Source: an uncultured bacterium (GTDB lineage Bacteria > DRYD01). From it: 64,000 nucleotides of DNA. The notes beneath the pieces were generated by a model. It was not told the DNA's origin. It did not search any database and worked only from the letters and a program-made list of their open reading frames with translations. The stretch is from contig CAKZQG010000007.1 of the NCBI GenBank assembly GCA_937139605.1, positions 111,298-175,297 of the forward strand. The letters are read 5' to 3'. Position numbers and translations under genes: made by a program. Below, in pieces: positions 30,054 to 40,545 of this stretch (positions are counted from its first letter, which is position 1; the number at the start of each line of letters is the position of its first letter).

Positions 30054-31823
30054 TTAATTATTTTTTTTTAATAAAAAACCTTTTTTTTCAGATAATAAAA
30101 TATTATAAATCTCTGTTAATAAATTAAGATAAAGCTTATTAGCAATATCTTTATTAGATTTTTCAATATCATCTAATTTAGACTCTAAAAACGCTGTAAA
30201 ATCTATATCCAATAACTCCTTATATTTACTAATTAAAAAATCACAAACTTTAATCCCCAATTCAGTTGGATAAATAGTATTTTTTTTAATTTGTATGTAA
30301 TTTCTTTTTAAGAGGGTATTAATAGTATTAGCGTAAGTAGAGGGCCTACCTATACCTGTTTCCTCCATCTTCTTTATTATACTACTAATAGAATATCTAC
30401 TAGGATAACTTTCTTTTTGCTTTAAAACTTTAAAATCAATTATTTTAAAATTATATACCCCATCCTTTAAATCAATATAATCCTTATTAAAAATAGGGAA
30501 ATTATTAATATAATCTGGTAAAAATCTCAAAAATCCATTAAAATAAATCTTTCCAGATTCATAAAACAAATATAAATCATCTATTAAGTTATTACTTTTT
30601 ATTACTTGATAATAATATTTAGCTTCATAATCAAAAGCCGCTAAAAACCTATTATAAATTAATAAATATATTTTAAATTCCTCTTGATTTAAATAATTCC
30701 TTAATAAATTTAAATCTAAATTATAAGTTATTCTAATAGCTTCATGAGCATCAAACATAGATTTATCAGAAAACCTATGGATTTTTATATCTCCTAAAAT
30801 ACTTTTAGCTAACTCAATACCTTCCTTACTAACTCTTACACTATCAGTCCTATGGTAAGTTATCAAACCAAAGTGCTTATCTTTGATCTTTATTCCTTCA
30901 AATAATCTCTGAGCAATAGACATAGTTTTAGAAGCACTAAATCCAAGCTTAGCAGCTTCCTGTTGTAAAGTAGAAGTCTTTAAAGGTGGTAATGGTTTTA
31001 TATATCTATCTTCATTTAATACTTCAAAAACCACTTCCTTACTTATTAATTCTCTTAATTTAAGTTCAATAAAATCAAGTTTTTCTTTCTCATTCTCAAA
31101 AACTTTAAAAATTTCCTTCTCTTTATTCATTAAATTAAACTCTACTTTCTTATTGTTAATATCAACTACAACTTTAAAAGTATAAAAAGTTCTTGGTTTA
31201 AAACTAAGGATTTCTTTTTCTTTATCAACTATCAATTTCAAAGTAGCAGTTTGTACTCTACCTGCACTTAATCCTTTAAGTTTAAAAGCTTGCCATAAAA
31301 CTGGGCTAATTTTATAACCTATTAACCTATCAGAAACTCTTCTAGCAAACTGACTTATAACCATAGACACATTAATATCCCCTAAATTTTCTAAGCCTTT
31401 CTTTATCCCATTATAAGTTATCTCATTTATAAAAGCTCTACTTATGTGTATGTCTTTTAAATTCTTTAATTTAATATAATTTTTTATTTCATTAGCAATA
31501 TGAAAAGCAATAGCTTCTCCCTCTCTATCAGGATCAGTAGCTATAACAATACTCATTTTATCTTCAATTTTATTTAATATATTATTTACTATCTTTTTTT
31601 TATAAGGTAGAAATAAAAAAATAGGTTTAAATCCATCTTTTATATTAACACCTAAATTATTAACAGGTAAATCTTTAATATGTCCTAATGTTGCTACAAC
31701 ACTAGCTTTATAATTAAAACTATTCAATATATTGGAAATTGTTTTAGATTTAGTAGGAGATTCCACAATAAATAACATTAAATTATTATTATTAGAATTA
31801 GCTTTTTTACTTTTCATTTTCAA
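30054..31823 (-). CDS. topA: DNA topoisomerase I (type IA)
   Basis: LFIVESPTKSKTI, ATDPDREGEAIA, LITYHRTDSVRVS, GIGRPSTYA. Confidence 0.95.
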   Translation of the reverse strand: MKMKSKKANSNNNNLMLFIVESPTKSKTISNILNSFNYKASVVATLGHIKDLPVNNLGVNIKDGFKPIFLFLPYKKKIVNNILNKIEDKMSIVIATDPDREGEAIAFHIANEIKNYIKLKNLKDIHISRAFINEITYNGIKKGLENLGDINVSMVISQFARRVSDRLIGYKISPVLWQAFKLKGLSAGRVQTATLKLIVDKEKEILSFKPRTFYTFKVVVDINNKKVEFNLMNKEKEIFKVFENEKEKLDFIELKLRELISKEVVFEVLNEDRYIKPLPPLKTSTLQQEAAKLGFSASKTMSIAQRLFEGIKIKDKHFGLITYHRTDSVRVSKEGIELAKSILGDIKIHRFSDKSMFDAHEAIRITYNLDLNLLRNYLNQEEFKIYLLIYNRFLAAFDYEAKYYYQVIKSNNLIDDLYLFYESGKIYFNGFLRFLPDYINNFPIFNKDYIDLKDGVYNFKIIDFKVLKQKESYPSRYSISSIIKKMEETGIGRPSTYANTINTLLKRNYIQIKKNTIYPTELGIKVCDFLISKYKELLDIDFTAFLESKLDDIEKSNKDIANKLYLNLLTEIYNILLSEKKGFLLKKNN

Positions 31824-31845
31824 TTAATTTTAAAAGCAATTTATT

Positions 31846-32544
31846 TTAAAATCCTAAGTCGGTATAAATAGCTGTATAAATAGGGGTATCTCTTAAGGTA
31901 TATTTTCTTGCCTCACTTTGTCTTAAGTCATACACTAATTTTTCAAATAAAACTATACTATCCATTTCATAAACCACTACGAACTCGTTATTAGATAAAC
32001 CAAAACAATAAAGTAATAACTGTAAAACTTCCGGATATTGTTTTCCTATTCTTATATGCTCATTCATCATACCTTGCCTAGTATCCTGCTTTAATAGATA
32101 CCATTCAGGTTTTTTTACAAATGGATAAACTGTTAAAAATTTTTTCCTTGGTGAATTAAAGGGATCTATTTCTTGAACAGATTTAGTAGCTTTTGAATAA
32201 ACAGAAGGTTTAGTAAATCCCCATAATACATCAACTAATTCCAAAGCTCCCCCCATTTTTAAATATATTTTAAATACCTCATCATTTACTATCCTTAAAA
32301 CATCTTCATTCTCAAAATCAAAAGCCATCCATACCATAAAATCCACATTATAATTCAAAGGAAATATTCTATAAAAATATACTTTAAAATCAACTTTTAT
32401 AACATCTTTTATACTCTTTAAACTTAAATAAAATTCAGAAAACTTTTTTAAAGAATTCTCTAAATCACTTATAATTAATTCTTCTTTAAAAAAAATCTTA
32501 TTTATTTTATTAAATAAAAAATAAGAAAAAATTCTTTTATCCAT
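31846..32544 (-). CDS. Chlorite dismutase family protein (HemQ-like)
   Basis: KKFLTVYPFVKKPEWYLLKQDTRQGMMNEHIRIGKQYPEV...VVYEMD. Confidence 0.82.
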   Translation of the reverse strand: MDKRIFSYFLFNKINKIFFKEELIISDLENSLKKFSEFYLSLKSIKDVIKVDFKVYFYRIFPLNYNVDFMVWMAFDFENEDVLRIVNDEVFKIYLKMGGALELVDVLWGFTKPSVYSKATKSVQEIDPFNSPRKKFLTVYPFVKKPEWYLLKQDTRQGMMNEHIRIGKQYPEVLQLLLYCFGLSNNEFVVVYEMDSIVLFEKLVYDLRQSEARKYTLRDTPIYTAIYTDLGF

Positions 32545-32604
32545 ATTTTTAACTCCTTTCCTATTTTTTATATTTTTTATATTTTATCATGAGAAGTTTT
32601 TAAA

Positions 32605-34116
32605 TTATTCAACAACTCTTATTGTTTTTAAAGTTTTATCAGAAAATCCCGTTATTTTTCCTCCATATTTTATTTCATTTTTAATATGTTCTATTATATC
32701 CTTAGTAATAACCTCACCAGGAATAATAATAGGGATCCCAGGAGGATAAGTAGTTATCAGTTCAGCACTAATCAAACCGTAACTATTATCCAATTCAACA
32801 TACTTATATTTAGAAGTAAAAGCTTGTCTAGGAGTAATAGCAAGCTCAGGCCAATCAGGTAATTCCTTTATTCTTCTTAAAATATTCCTAACCTTTATAT
32901 ACCCTCTTTTTAAATCATTAATTATTTCTTTAATAGCATTAATAAGATACCTTGCTTTTTTATAATTATCACCAACAGTAATTAAAAAAACAACATTAAA
33001 AAGATCCGCTAACTCCACTTGTATCTTATACCTATTAATTAAAATCTCCTCTAATTCATACCCGGATAGCCCATACTTAGACATATTAATAACTATTTTA
33101 GTAATATCTCTTTGATCAACCCCAGCTTTATTTTTTAATTTATCAAAAGTTAAAATAATATCCTCATCTATTTTTTTTATCTCTTTTTGAATAAAATTAG
33201 AAATAGAATATACTTTTTGAAATATTTTAGGATTATGTAATTCAAATTGAGTATAATCCATAGAAAAGAGCAATAAACTATTAGGGCTAGTAGTGGAAAG
33301 CATTAAAACAGTTTGCTCTATTTTTGGAATAATTTCTGGTTTTTTAGTTAATAAAGAATTACCGATATGAAGAAAAGAGCATTGAGTAAAAGCAGATAAA
33401 GTCTTATGAGGACTCATTATAATAATATCCGCATAATCAGTACTGCAAGTAGGGAATTCAGAATTAAATTTAAAATGAGAACCCCAAGCCTGATCAACTA
33501 CTAAAACAATATCTTTACCTATTTCCTTTAAAGTTAAAGCTAATCTCTTAATATCAATACAACTACCATAATACGTAGGATTAGAAATTAAAACATTCTT
33601 TATATTAAACTCCTTTACTTTTGACAAAACTTTATTAATATCAAGGTTATGATCAACATTAAAATCATAATCATATTCAGGATAAACAAAATAAGGTTTA
33701 ACACCACTAACAATTAAAGCAGAAAACACAGATTTATGAGCATTCCTAGGAATTAATATCTCATTATTATCATTAACTAAACTACTTAAAGCTATGATAT
33801 TAGATAAGGTAGATCCCCCAACAATAAAAAAAGTCTTATAAACCCCATAAATTTTAGCGACTTTTTCTTGAGATTCTCTTAATCCTTTTGTAGGATTCTG
33901 AAAAGTATCTATTAAAGGAATCTCATTAGTCTCTAATTCAAATAAATATTTTTTTAATATTTTTTTGTAAAAATTTAAATAAGAATTACCTGCTTTATGC
34001 CCCGGACATTGAAAAGGAATTATTTTATTACTTACATACTTTAATAAATCTCTTATATAGGGAGTTGAATTTATTAAATCTTCTTTTATATATTTTTTTT
34101 TATTACTAACAAGCAT
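32605..34116 (-). CDS. Orn/Lys/Arg decarboxylase family (PLP-dependent)
   Basis: FQCPGHKAG, IPRNAHKSVF, DQAWGSHFKF, MSPHKTLSAFTQ, ITTYPPGIPIIIPGE. Confidence 0.92.
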   Translation of the reverse strand: MLVSNKKKYIKEDLINSTPYIRDLLKYVSNKIIPFQCPGHKAGNSYLNFYKKILKKYLFELETNEIPLIDTFQNPTKGLRESQEKVAKIYGVYKTFFIVGGSTLSNIIALSSLVNDNNEILIPRNAHKSVFSALIVSGVKPYFVYPEYDYDFNVDHNLDINKVLSKVKEFNIKNVLISNPTYYGSCIDIKRLALTLKEIGKDIVLVVDQAWGSHFKFNSEFPTCSTDYADIIIMSPHKTLSAFTQCSFLHIGNSLLTKKPEIIPKIEQTVLMLSTTSPNSLLLFSMDYTQFELHNPKIFQKVYSISNFIQKEIKKIDEDIILTFDKLKNKAGVDQRDITKIVINMSKYGLSGYELEEILINRYKIQVELADLFNVVFLITVGDNYKKARYLINAIKEIINDLKRGYIKVRNILRRIKELPDWPELAITPRQAFTSKYKYVELDNSYGLISAELITTYPPGIPIIIPGEVITKDIIEHIKNEIKYGGKITGFSDKTLKTIRVVE

Positions 34117-34150
34117 CCTTTTAACTAATTTTAATAACGAATTTAAAAAA

Positions 34151-35506
34151 TTAATTTAAATAATCAACAGGTAAAATACTATCCTCTTGATAAACAAAGT
34201 ATTTATCTAAAATTTTTAGTAATTCCCCTAATTTTATACCTTTTAATTTAGCAGCTTTAATTGCCCTATGATTTTTTATAATCTTATTAACATACTTAAC
34301 TGCATAAATATTATCCATATCAAACCTTGAAATAATATTTTCTAAATCTTTATCATATATCACAAAAACCCTTCTGTTAGATTTTAAATACTTATCATAA
34401 ATACTTTGTACCTCTATCAAAGTAGGATTCAAAGAAATAACTTTATAATCCATTATGTTATTTTGTTTTTCCAGTTTTATCATTTGATTATTTATATTAT
34501 TGTCTTTTTCCAGCTTTTCTAATAAATCCTTTACTTTAAACAATAATTCATTAATATTTCTTTTAGTATAAGCAGAAATGAAAATAGGATCTATTTTCTT
34601 TGATTTAAAATATTTCTTTGCTTTTTTTATATCTTCTAAATTAGATATATCTATTTTATTTAATACTACTAATTCAGGTTTAGAAAGCAAATCTATGCCG
34701 TTCTCTTTAGAATAAATTTCTAATTCTTTTCTTATTATCTTATAATTTTTTTTATAATCAGAAGTTATATCAATAAGATGCAAAAATATTTTAGCGCGTT
34801 GGAAATGTTTTAAAAAAAATAATCCTAATCCTTTTCCTTCATGTGCTCCTTGAATAATTCCTGGTAAATCAATAAAGACAATAGATTTATAATCAACTTT
34901 TGCAACCCCTAAATTAGGTACAATAGTAGTAAAAGGATAATCGGCTATCTTAGGTTTAGCATTGGAAATAACAGAAAGTAGAGTAGATTTCCCTGCATTA
35001 GGTAATCCAATAATCCCTACATCTGCTATTAATTTTAGTTCTAATTTTAATTTTTTTTCTTCTCCCTTTTGTCCCTTTTCAGCAAATTTAGGAGCACGAT
35101 AAACAGGAGTTACAAAATGAGAATTCCCCCTTCCACCTTTCCCTCCCTTAGCAACAACTACTTCCTTGCCATCATAATCTAAATCAGCAACTAGCTCTCC
35201 ATTTTCATAAACTAAAGTACCCACAGGAACTAACAAAACTAAATCTTTCCCATCTTTACCATTAGCACCTTTACCTTTCCCATGCTCTCCATCTTGAGCT
35301 TTATAATATTTTTGATACCTAAAATCAATTAAAGTATTTAAATCTTTACTAGCTTTTAAAATTACATTTCCTCCATTACCTCCATCTCCACCATTAGGTC
35401 CCCCCTTAGGGACATATTTCTCTCTCCTAAAACTAATACATCCATCTCCCCCATCCCCACCTTTAACAACTATCTCAACTTCGTCTATAAAATTTATATC
35501 CCTCAT
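34151..35506 (-). CDS. obgE: GTPase Obg
   Basis: Gly-rich N-terminal Obg fold VKGGDGGDGCISFRREKYVPKGGPNGGDGG, GLPNAGKSTLL, C-terminal OCT-like domain. Confidence 0.95.
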   Translation of the reverse strand: MRDINFIDEVEIVVKGGDGGDGCISFRREKYVPKGGPNGGDGGNGGNVILKASKDLNTLIDFRYQKYYKAQDGEHGKGKGANGKDGKDLVLLVPVGTLVYENGELVADLDYDGKEVVVAKGGKGGRGNSHFVTPVYRAPKFAEKGQKGEEKKLKLELKLIADVGIIGLPNAGKSTLLSVISNAKPKIADYPFTTIVPNLGVAKVDYKSIVFIDLPGIIQGAHEGKGLGLFFLKHFQRAKIFLHLIDITSDYKKNYKIIRKELEIYSKENGIDLLSKPELVVLNKIDISNLEDIKKAKKYFKSKKIDPIFISAYTKRNINELLFKVKDLLEKLEKDNNINNQMIKLEKQNNIMDYKVISLNPTLIEVQSIYDKYLKSNRRVFVIYDKDLENIISRFDMDNIYAVKYVNKIIKNHRAIKAAKLKGIKLGELLKILDKYFVYQEDSILPVDYLN

Positions 35507-35510
35507 ATTA

Positions 35511-36803
35511 CTAAGTTCTTACTTTACTAAATTTTTTATAAAAACTATATAATAAATTGAAAGCATCAAAGAATGATAAAACTAACTTATCTTTATAGGT
35601 TTTTATAGGTAAATTAAGCTCTTTTAAAATATTATTATATCTACTTTTAATAGGATGTTTAAAACAAATAGCTAAGTGTTCCTGAATACCTTTAAATCCA
35701 TTTCTTTTAGAAAAGTCTAAATGTTTTATTAAATCAATAACCAAAGGAGCAGCTAAAATAGAATCTCTACCAATCCAGTTTATTTTAAAACTCATAGGGA
35801 GCCCTAAATATCCCATAAAATCTATATTATCCCAAGCTTCTTTATTATCATATCTTGGTTTATAATAATTTATTTCAACAACATGCTCAAAATCAGAATA
35901 CCCTAATATAGGCTCTAATACAGATAATTTATCTTCCATCTTTAGTTGCCTATGTTCATCTCTACTTAATATCTTACCATCATTATTCCCAAGTATATTT
36001 GTACTATACCATCCAATCAATTTGAAATTCCTTAATTTCAACATAGGAGCAATCAAAGTTTTTAATAAAGTTTGCCCCGTATTACCATCCATCCCAGCTA
36101 ACGGCACACCATAATCTACACTTAAATCCTCTATAAAAGGAATCGATAAAGTTAAATTAGGAGTAAAATCAATAAAAGAACACCCTTCTAAGATACTCCC
36201 TATAGCATACGCACAACTAGAAGGTAAATAATCAGGGCTTAATTTACTTAAATCTTTATAACTTATATTATAAAGTTCTTCTAACTTTTTTATTCCCTTT
36301 AAAGGTAAAGCGAGATAAACTACTACAACATCTTTAAGGTTATTATTTTTTCTAAAATCATCTATATTTTTTCTAACAATATCAACAGCTTCCATAAAAT
36401 TCTTTAATGAACTCATATTTATATTATATTGACTATTAATAGCTTCAAAAGAATCCCAAGAATTAACAAGCCCTTTAAATGGATAAATCTTTTCTAATTT
36501 TTCCTTAGAGTTATAATAATACTCAAAAGGAACAATCCTATGATACTTTGCAATATTAAAAGCATTTTCATAAAATACATCCCAACCACCTATAACAAAC
36601 TCCTCTTCATTAATAAAATCTATTTCTTTAAAATATTCTGTTTTAACAATACTTCCAAAAGATTTTAGCTCCTGATCAGTATAGTTATTGTTAATAGTAG
36701 GAGGTAAAAAAGTATTTTCTTTGAAATTAATAGAAGAATTTATACCAGTAATAACAGTATTAGCAACAGCTCCATTAAGTCCAACAAATAAAACCCCCAA
36801 CAT
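35511..36803 (-). CDS. ino1: Inositol-3-phosphate synthase
   Basis: GVLFVGLNGAVANT, GMDGNTGQTLLKT, GWYSTNILGNNDGKIL, IGRDSILAAPLVIDL. Confidence 0.9.
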   Translation of the reverse strand: MLGVLFVGLNGAVANTVITGINSSINFKENTFLPPTINNNYTDQELKSFGSIVKTEYFKEIDFINEEEFVIGGWDVFYENAFNIAKYHRIVPFEYYYNSKEKLEKIYPFKGLVNSWDSFEAINSQYNINMSSLKNFMEAVDIVRKNIDDFRKNNNLKDVVVVYLALPLKGIKKLEELYNISYKDLSKLSPDYLPSSCAYAIGSILEGCSFIDFTPNLTLSIPFIEDLSVDYGVPLAGMDGNTGQTLLKTLIAPMLKLRNFKLIGWYSTNILGNNDGKILSRDEHRQLKMEDKLSVLEPILGYSDFEHVVEINYYKPRYDNKEAWDNIDFMGYLGLPMSFKINWIGRDSILAAPLVIDLIKHLDFSKRNGFKGIQEHLAICFKHPIKSRYNNILKELNLPIKTYKDKLVLSFFDAFNLLYSFYKKFSKVRT

Positions 36804-36837
36804 ATCATTAAACTCCTTTCTTAATTTTTAATTTTAT

Positions 36838-37830
36838 TTACTTAATTAATTTATCTAATAAAAAACTAAAAGCTAAAACAAAACTTAAAAAATACCCTAA
36901 TTTAACTTGATATTCCATAGGTTTAATATGCTCAGACAAACTATTATAATTATAACTCTTTAAGAAATTATAAAAAGAGACAAAAATTCCTAAAAGAGAA
37001 ACTAAAGAATAAATAGGAAAAACTCTTAAAAAAACAGCTAAAATAATAGACAAATAAATAACAAAATTTTCAAACAAGAACAAAATAGCTGCCTTTTTTC
37101 TACCAAATCTAACAACCCAATTTAATGAATTAACTTTTTTATCGTTTTCATAATCAGGGAACTCATTTATTAATAAAACAGAAGATTTCCAAAAGCCAGC
37201 TATTAGTAAAATAAATATCACATCAAAACTTAAGTAATTATTAACAACATTATTATCAAAACTAACGATATAACTACCCAAAGTAGTAGAAGCAAAACCT
37301 AATATCATTGCGATTTCTCCCAACCCTTTAGGCTTTAAAAATGGAGTATATAACAAAACCATAGCTAATCCTATTATCCCGGGAATAATAACAACTGGAT
37401 AATTAATAACAAAATAAACAGAAATAAATAAAGAAATAATTAACAATATAATAGCAATATTAGCCATTTCAAATGGAGTAATAATTCCTTTAACTAAATA
37501 TCCCCCGCCCCCACTATACTCTGTAGAGTATTCAATAGTATCATTACCTCTTAAATAATCAAACAGCTCATTTAAAGCATTAACGGTAGCGTGAAAAAAT
37601 AAAGCAGCAAGTAAAGCTAAAAATGAATTAAGATAATTATCAGCACCTTTATAAAAAGCAAAAGAAACACCTATTAACCAACATACAAATGAAGTAAATA
37701 TAAACTGCGGCCTTATAGATAAAAAATAATCTAATATACTAACTTTCCTTGTTTTATTAAAAAAAACATTATTTAATTTCACTCCATTAGAATCTAAAAA
37801 TTTTATATTATCATATTCTCGTTTTATCAT
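36838..37830 (-). CDS. UbiA/MenA-family prenyltransferase
   Basis: NELFDYLRGND and NEFPDYENDK Asp-rich motifs, multiple TM segments. Confidence 0.85.
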   Translation of the reverse strand: MIKREYDNIKFLDSNGVKLNNVFFNKTRKVSILDYFLSIRPQFIFTSFVCWLIGVSFAFYKGADNYLNSFLALLAALFFHATVNALNELFDYLRGNDTIEYSTEYSGGGGYLVKGIITPFEMANIAIILLIISLFISVYFVINYPVVIIPGIIGLAMVLLYTPFLKPKGLGEIAMILGFASTTLGSYIVSFDNNVVNNYLSFDVIFILLIAGFWKSSVLLINEFPDYENDKKVNSLNWVVRFGRKKAAILFLFENFVIYLSIILAVFLRVFPIYSLVSLLGIFVSFYNFLKSYNYNSLSEHIKPMEYQVKLGYFLSFVLAFSFLLDKLIK

Positions 37831-38003
37831 ACAAAAAATATTATCAAATATACTTCTCTTTTAATTTATAATTCTATTAAAAATAATTAAACCCTTTAAA
37901 TGAATTACTATCAATAAAAACTAGTAGCCAGTTTAAAATCAATATTTTCTTTAAAATCAACATTAATATCAAGTATTTTTATACAAAAATTAAAAAATAA
38001 CAT

Positions 38004-39050
38004 TTAAGCACTTATAATAGCTTTTCCTTTAATTTTGTAAATATTTTTATCAGTTATAATATAATCAATATATTTAGCAGGAGTTATATCGAAAGCAGGA
38101 TTAAAAGTAGGATAACTACCCTTAGTTATATTAACAAAGGTATTATTATAATTAAAAGAAAGTAATTCTAAAGAATCTCTTAGTTCTACTTTAAAATTCT
38201 GTAAATTATTTAAAGAATAATCAATAGAAGATTCAGGTAGAGCAACAATAAAAGGGATATTAAAATTATAAGATAAAACAGCTAAATTAAGAGTACCTAT
38301 TTTATTAGCAGTATCCCCATTTAAAGCTACTCTATCTGCACCAACTATAACAAAATCCACTTCATTATTATACATCACAAAAGCAGCAGCACTATCAGGA
38401 ATAATTTTAAAATTAATCCCTTCTTTTTCTAATTCCAAAGCAGTTAATCTACTACCCTGAAGATAAGGCCTAGTCTCATCAACCCAAACAAATATTTCAT
38501 AATAATTTTTTAAATACTTTATAATCCCTAAAGCAGTACCTAAACCAATAGTAGCTAATGATCCTGTATTACAATGAGTTAAAATTTTTAAACTCTTCTT
38601 ATTTCTAAAAATATCTCTTATAAGATTATATCCATTCTTAGCTATTTTATCATTTTTATCTTTTTCATCTAATATAATTTTAACTAAGAAATCTTTAATA
38701 ATTTGTTTATAATCGCTTAATCTTATACTACTTAAAATTTGTTTAAGATTAGAAAAATAATTAAAAATATTAACAGCAGTAGGTCTCGCATTTTGAAGAT
38801 AATTCATTAACTCTAAAAGACTTTCATAACTACTAATAGAATTATTAATAGCTTCAATATAAATTCCAAGTAAGGCAACAACTCCTATCAAAGGAGCTCC
38901 CCTTACATTCATATCTTTTATTACTTTATAAACGTCTTGCTTATTCTTTAATTCTATATAAACTTCTCTAAAAGGTAATAATTTTTGATCCAATACTTTA
39001 AAAATATTGTTATTAAAATCTAAAACTATAGTCCAAAAATCCAAATACAT
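38004..39050 (-). CDS. mtnA: S-methyl-5-thioribose-1-phosphate isomerase
   Basis: MNVRGAPLIGVVALLG, THCNTGSLATIGLGTALG, VDETRPYLQGSRLTA, VGADRVALNGDTANKIGT. Confidence 0.93.
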   Translation of the reverse strand: MYLDFWTIVLDFNNNIFKVLDQKLLPFREVYIELKNKQDVYKVIKDMNVRGAPLIGVVALLGIYIEAINNSISSYESLLELMNYLQNARPTAVNIFNYFSNLKQILSSIRLSDYKQIIKDFLVKIILDEKDKNDKIAKNGYNLIRDIFRNKKSLKILTHCNTGSLATIGLGTALGIIKYLKNYYEIFVWVDETRPYLQGSRLTALELEKEGINFKIIPDSAAAFVMYNNEVDFVIVGADRVALNGDTANKIGTLNLAVLSYNFNIPFIVALPESSIDYSLNNLQNFKVELRDSLELLSFNYNNTFVNITKGSYPTFNPAFDITPAKYIDYIITDKNIYKIKGKAIISA

Positions 39051-39060
39051 AATATATTAA

Positions 39061-39735
39061 TTAAGCTAAATTATTTACATCAAGTAAAGGAGCAATAACC
39101 ACACTTTTATATGGATTTTCCCCTACTGAGTAAGTGGTAACATATTGATTATCTTTTAAAGCCATATGTATAATTTTTCTTTCAAAAGAAAGCATAGGAG
39201 GCAAAGTAATAGGCTTCTTAGTTAATTGAACTTTTTTAGCAGTTTTAATAGCAATCTCTATTAGTTTCTTTTTACGCTTTTCTCTATAATTATCACTATC
39301 AATTACAATATAAACTCTCTTATCCTTCGGAACATTTTTATTTATAATAAAATTAACGTAATTCTGAATAGCATTAATATTATTTCCATATTTACCTATA
39401 ATCAATCCCTTATCTTCACCTTCTAAATTTATAACATACTCCCCACTATCTTCTTTTTTAATATCTATATTAACATTAGCTTGTAAATTTTTAACAATAT
39501 TTTGTATTATGTTCAATGCATTTATTAAATAATCAGGATAAACTTGATTATCTTTTAGCTTAGCTTTAATAAAAACTTCACCTGTTTTTTTAGATTTAAC
39601 TATATCCAAAATATTAGAAGGATTTTCACTAATTTTTTCTATTATTAAATTATTTTCTGGTACTTTAAAATAATTAACTGCTTTAGAAATAGCTTCTTCA
39701 TAAGTTTTTCCACTAAACTCTATATAATCACTCAT
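39061..39735 (-). CDS. jag: Jag/KhpB RNA-binding protein (KH-R3H)
   Basis: IEFSGKTYEEAISKA, GLIIGKYGNNINAIQNYVNFIIN KH, R3H-like C-terminus. Confidence 0.88.
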   Translation of the reverse strand: MSDYIEFSGKTYEEAISKAVNYFKVPENNLIIEKISENPSNILDIVKSKKTGEVFIKAKLKDNQVYPDYLINALNIIQNIVKNLQANVNIDIKKEDSGEYVINLEGEDKGLIIGKYGNNINAIQNYVNFIINKNVPKDKRVYIVIDSDNYREKRKKKLIEIAIKTAKKVQLTKKPITLPPMLSFERKIIHMALKDNQYVTTYSVGENPYKSVVIAPLLDVNNLA

Positions 39736-39757
39736 AAAATAATAACATAATTTTAAA

Positions 39758-39796
39758 CTGGTTTAATTTATATTCCGCTTAACCAGCAAAGCGGAA
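39758..39796 (-). ncRNA. Putative H-type pseudoknot RNA element in yidC-jag intergenic region (copy 2)
   Basis: Minus strand TTCCGCTT-TG-CTGGTT-AAGCGGAA-TATAAATTA-AACCAG; same stem 1 and linker as 2625-2670 but a different, still complementary, stem 2. Confidence 0.6.
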
Positions 39797-39807
39797 ATTA
39801 TTTATAT

Positions 39808-40524
39808 TTATTTTTCTTCAGCTATTTTAGCTATCCTATTTAATTGCTCTTGAGTTATTTCCTTAGGTTTAAATATTTTATATAAAATAATACTAATAGG
39901 AATACTAGTTAAATTAAAAGCTAACCAATACAAAATGAAAGCCGATGGAAAAGAATAAAATAAAAATGAGAATAATAAAAGCATAATTATTTGAAATTGT
40001 TCAGCTTGCTTTTTAGATTGCTCATCATCATAACTAGTAGGCATAACTTTAAAAGAAACATACATAGATAAAACATAGAGTAAAAACAAAATCATATCAG
40101 ATTTAGCTAAAGATTTAATCCACAAAAAAGAAATATTTTGTAATATATTTATTTCTTTTTTTACAGCAAAGAAAACTCCAGCTAATATTGGTAATTGAAT
40201 TAAAGATAATAAAATGCTTGTAAAACAACCACCTATTGGATTAAATCCTAAATTTTGATACAATTCCATTTGCTTCTTATATAATTCCCGCATAGTTTCA
40301 GGATCTTTTATATCTTTATATTTTTCTTGCAATTTCAGCATATATGGTCTAATTTTTTTCATTTTTTCTGATAACTCTATAGATACTTGAATTTGCTTTA
40401 CATATAAAGGCAAAATCATTAATTTAGTTATAACTCCTAATAAAACCAAAGCCCAACCATAATCTCCAACATATGAATTCAACCAATTAATTAAACTACT
40501 AAAAATATTTATAAAAAAATCCAT
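39808..40524 (-). CDS. yidC: Membrane protein insertase YidC/OxaA
   Basis: YGWALVLLGVITKLMILPLYVKQIQ...NPIGGCFTSILLSLIQLPILAGVFFAV. Confidence 0.93.
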   Translation of the reverse strand: MDFFINIFSSLINWLNSYVGDYGWALVLLGVITKLMILPLYVKQIQVSIELSEKMKKIRPYMLKLQEKYKDIKDPETMRELYKKQMELYQNLGFNPIGGCFTSILLSLIQLPILAGVFFAVKKEINILQNISFLWIKSLAKSDMILFLLYVLSMYVSFKVMPTSYDDEQSKKQAEQFQIIMLLLFSFLFYSFPSAFILYWLAFNLTSIPISIILYKIFKPKEITQEQLNRIAKIAEEK

Positions 40525-40545
40525 AAAATCACATCCTTTCTTTGA

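Noticed and set aside
32605-34116. Decarboxylase plus ino1/UbiA/HemQ run as a biosynthetic gene cluster
   Set aside because: The genes belong to unrelated primary-metabolism families in a long co-oriented housekeeping run; no tailoring or transport genes point to one product.
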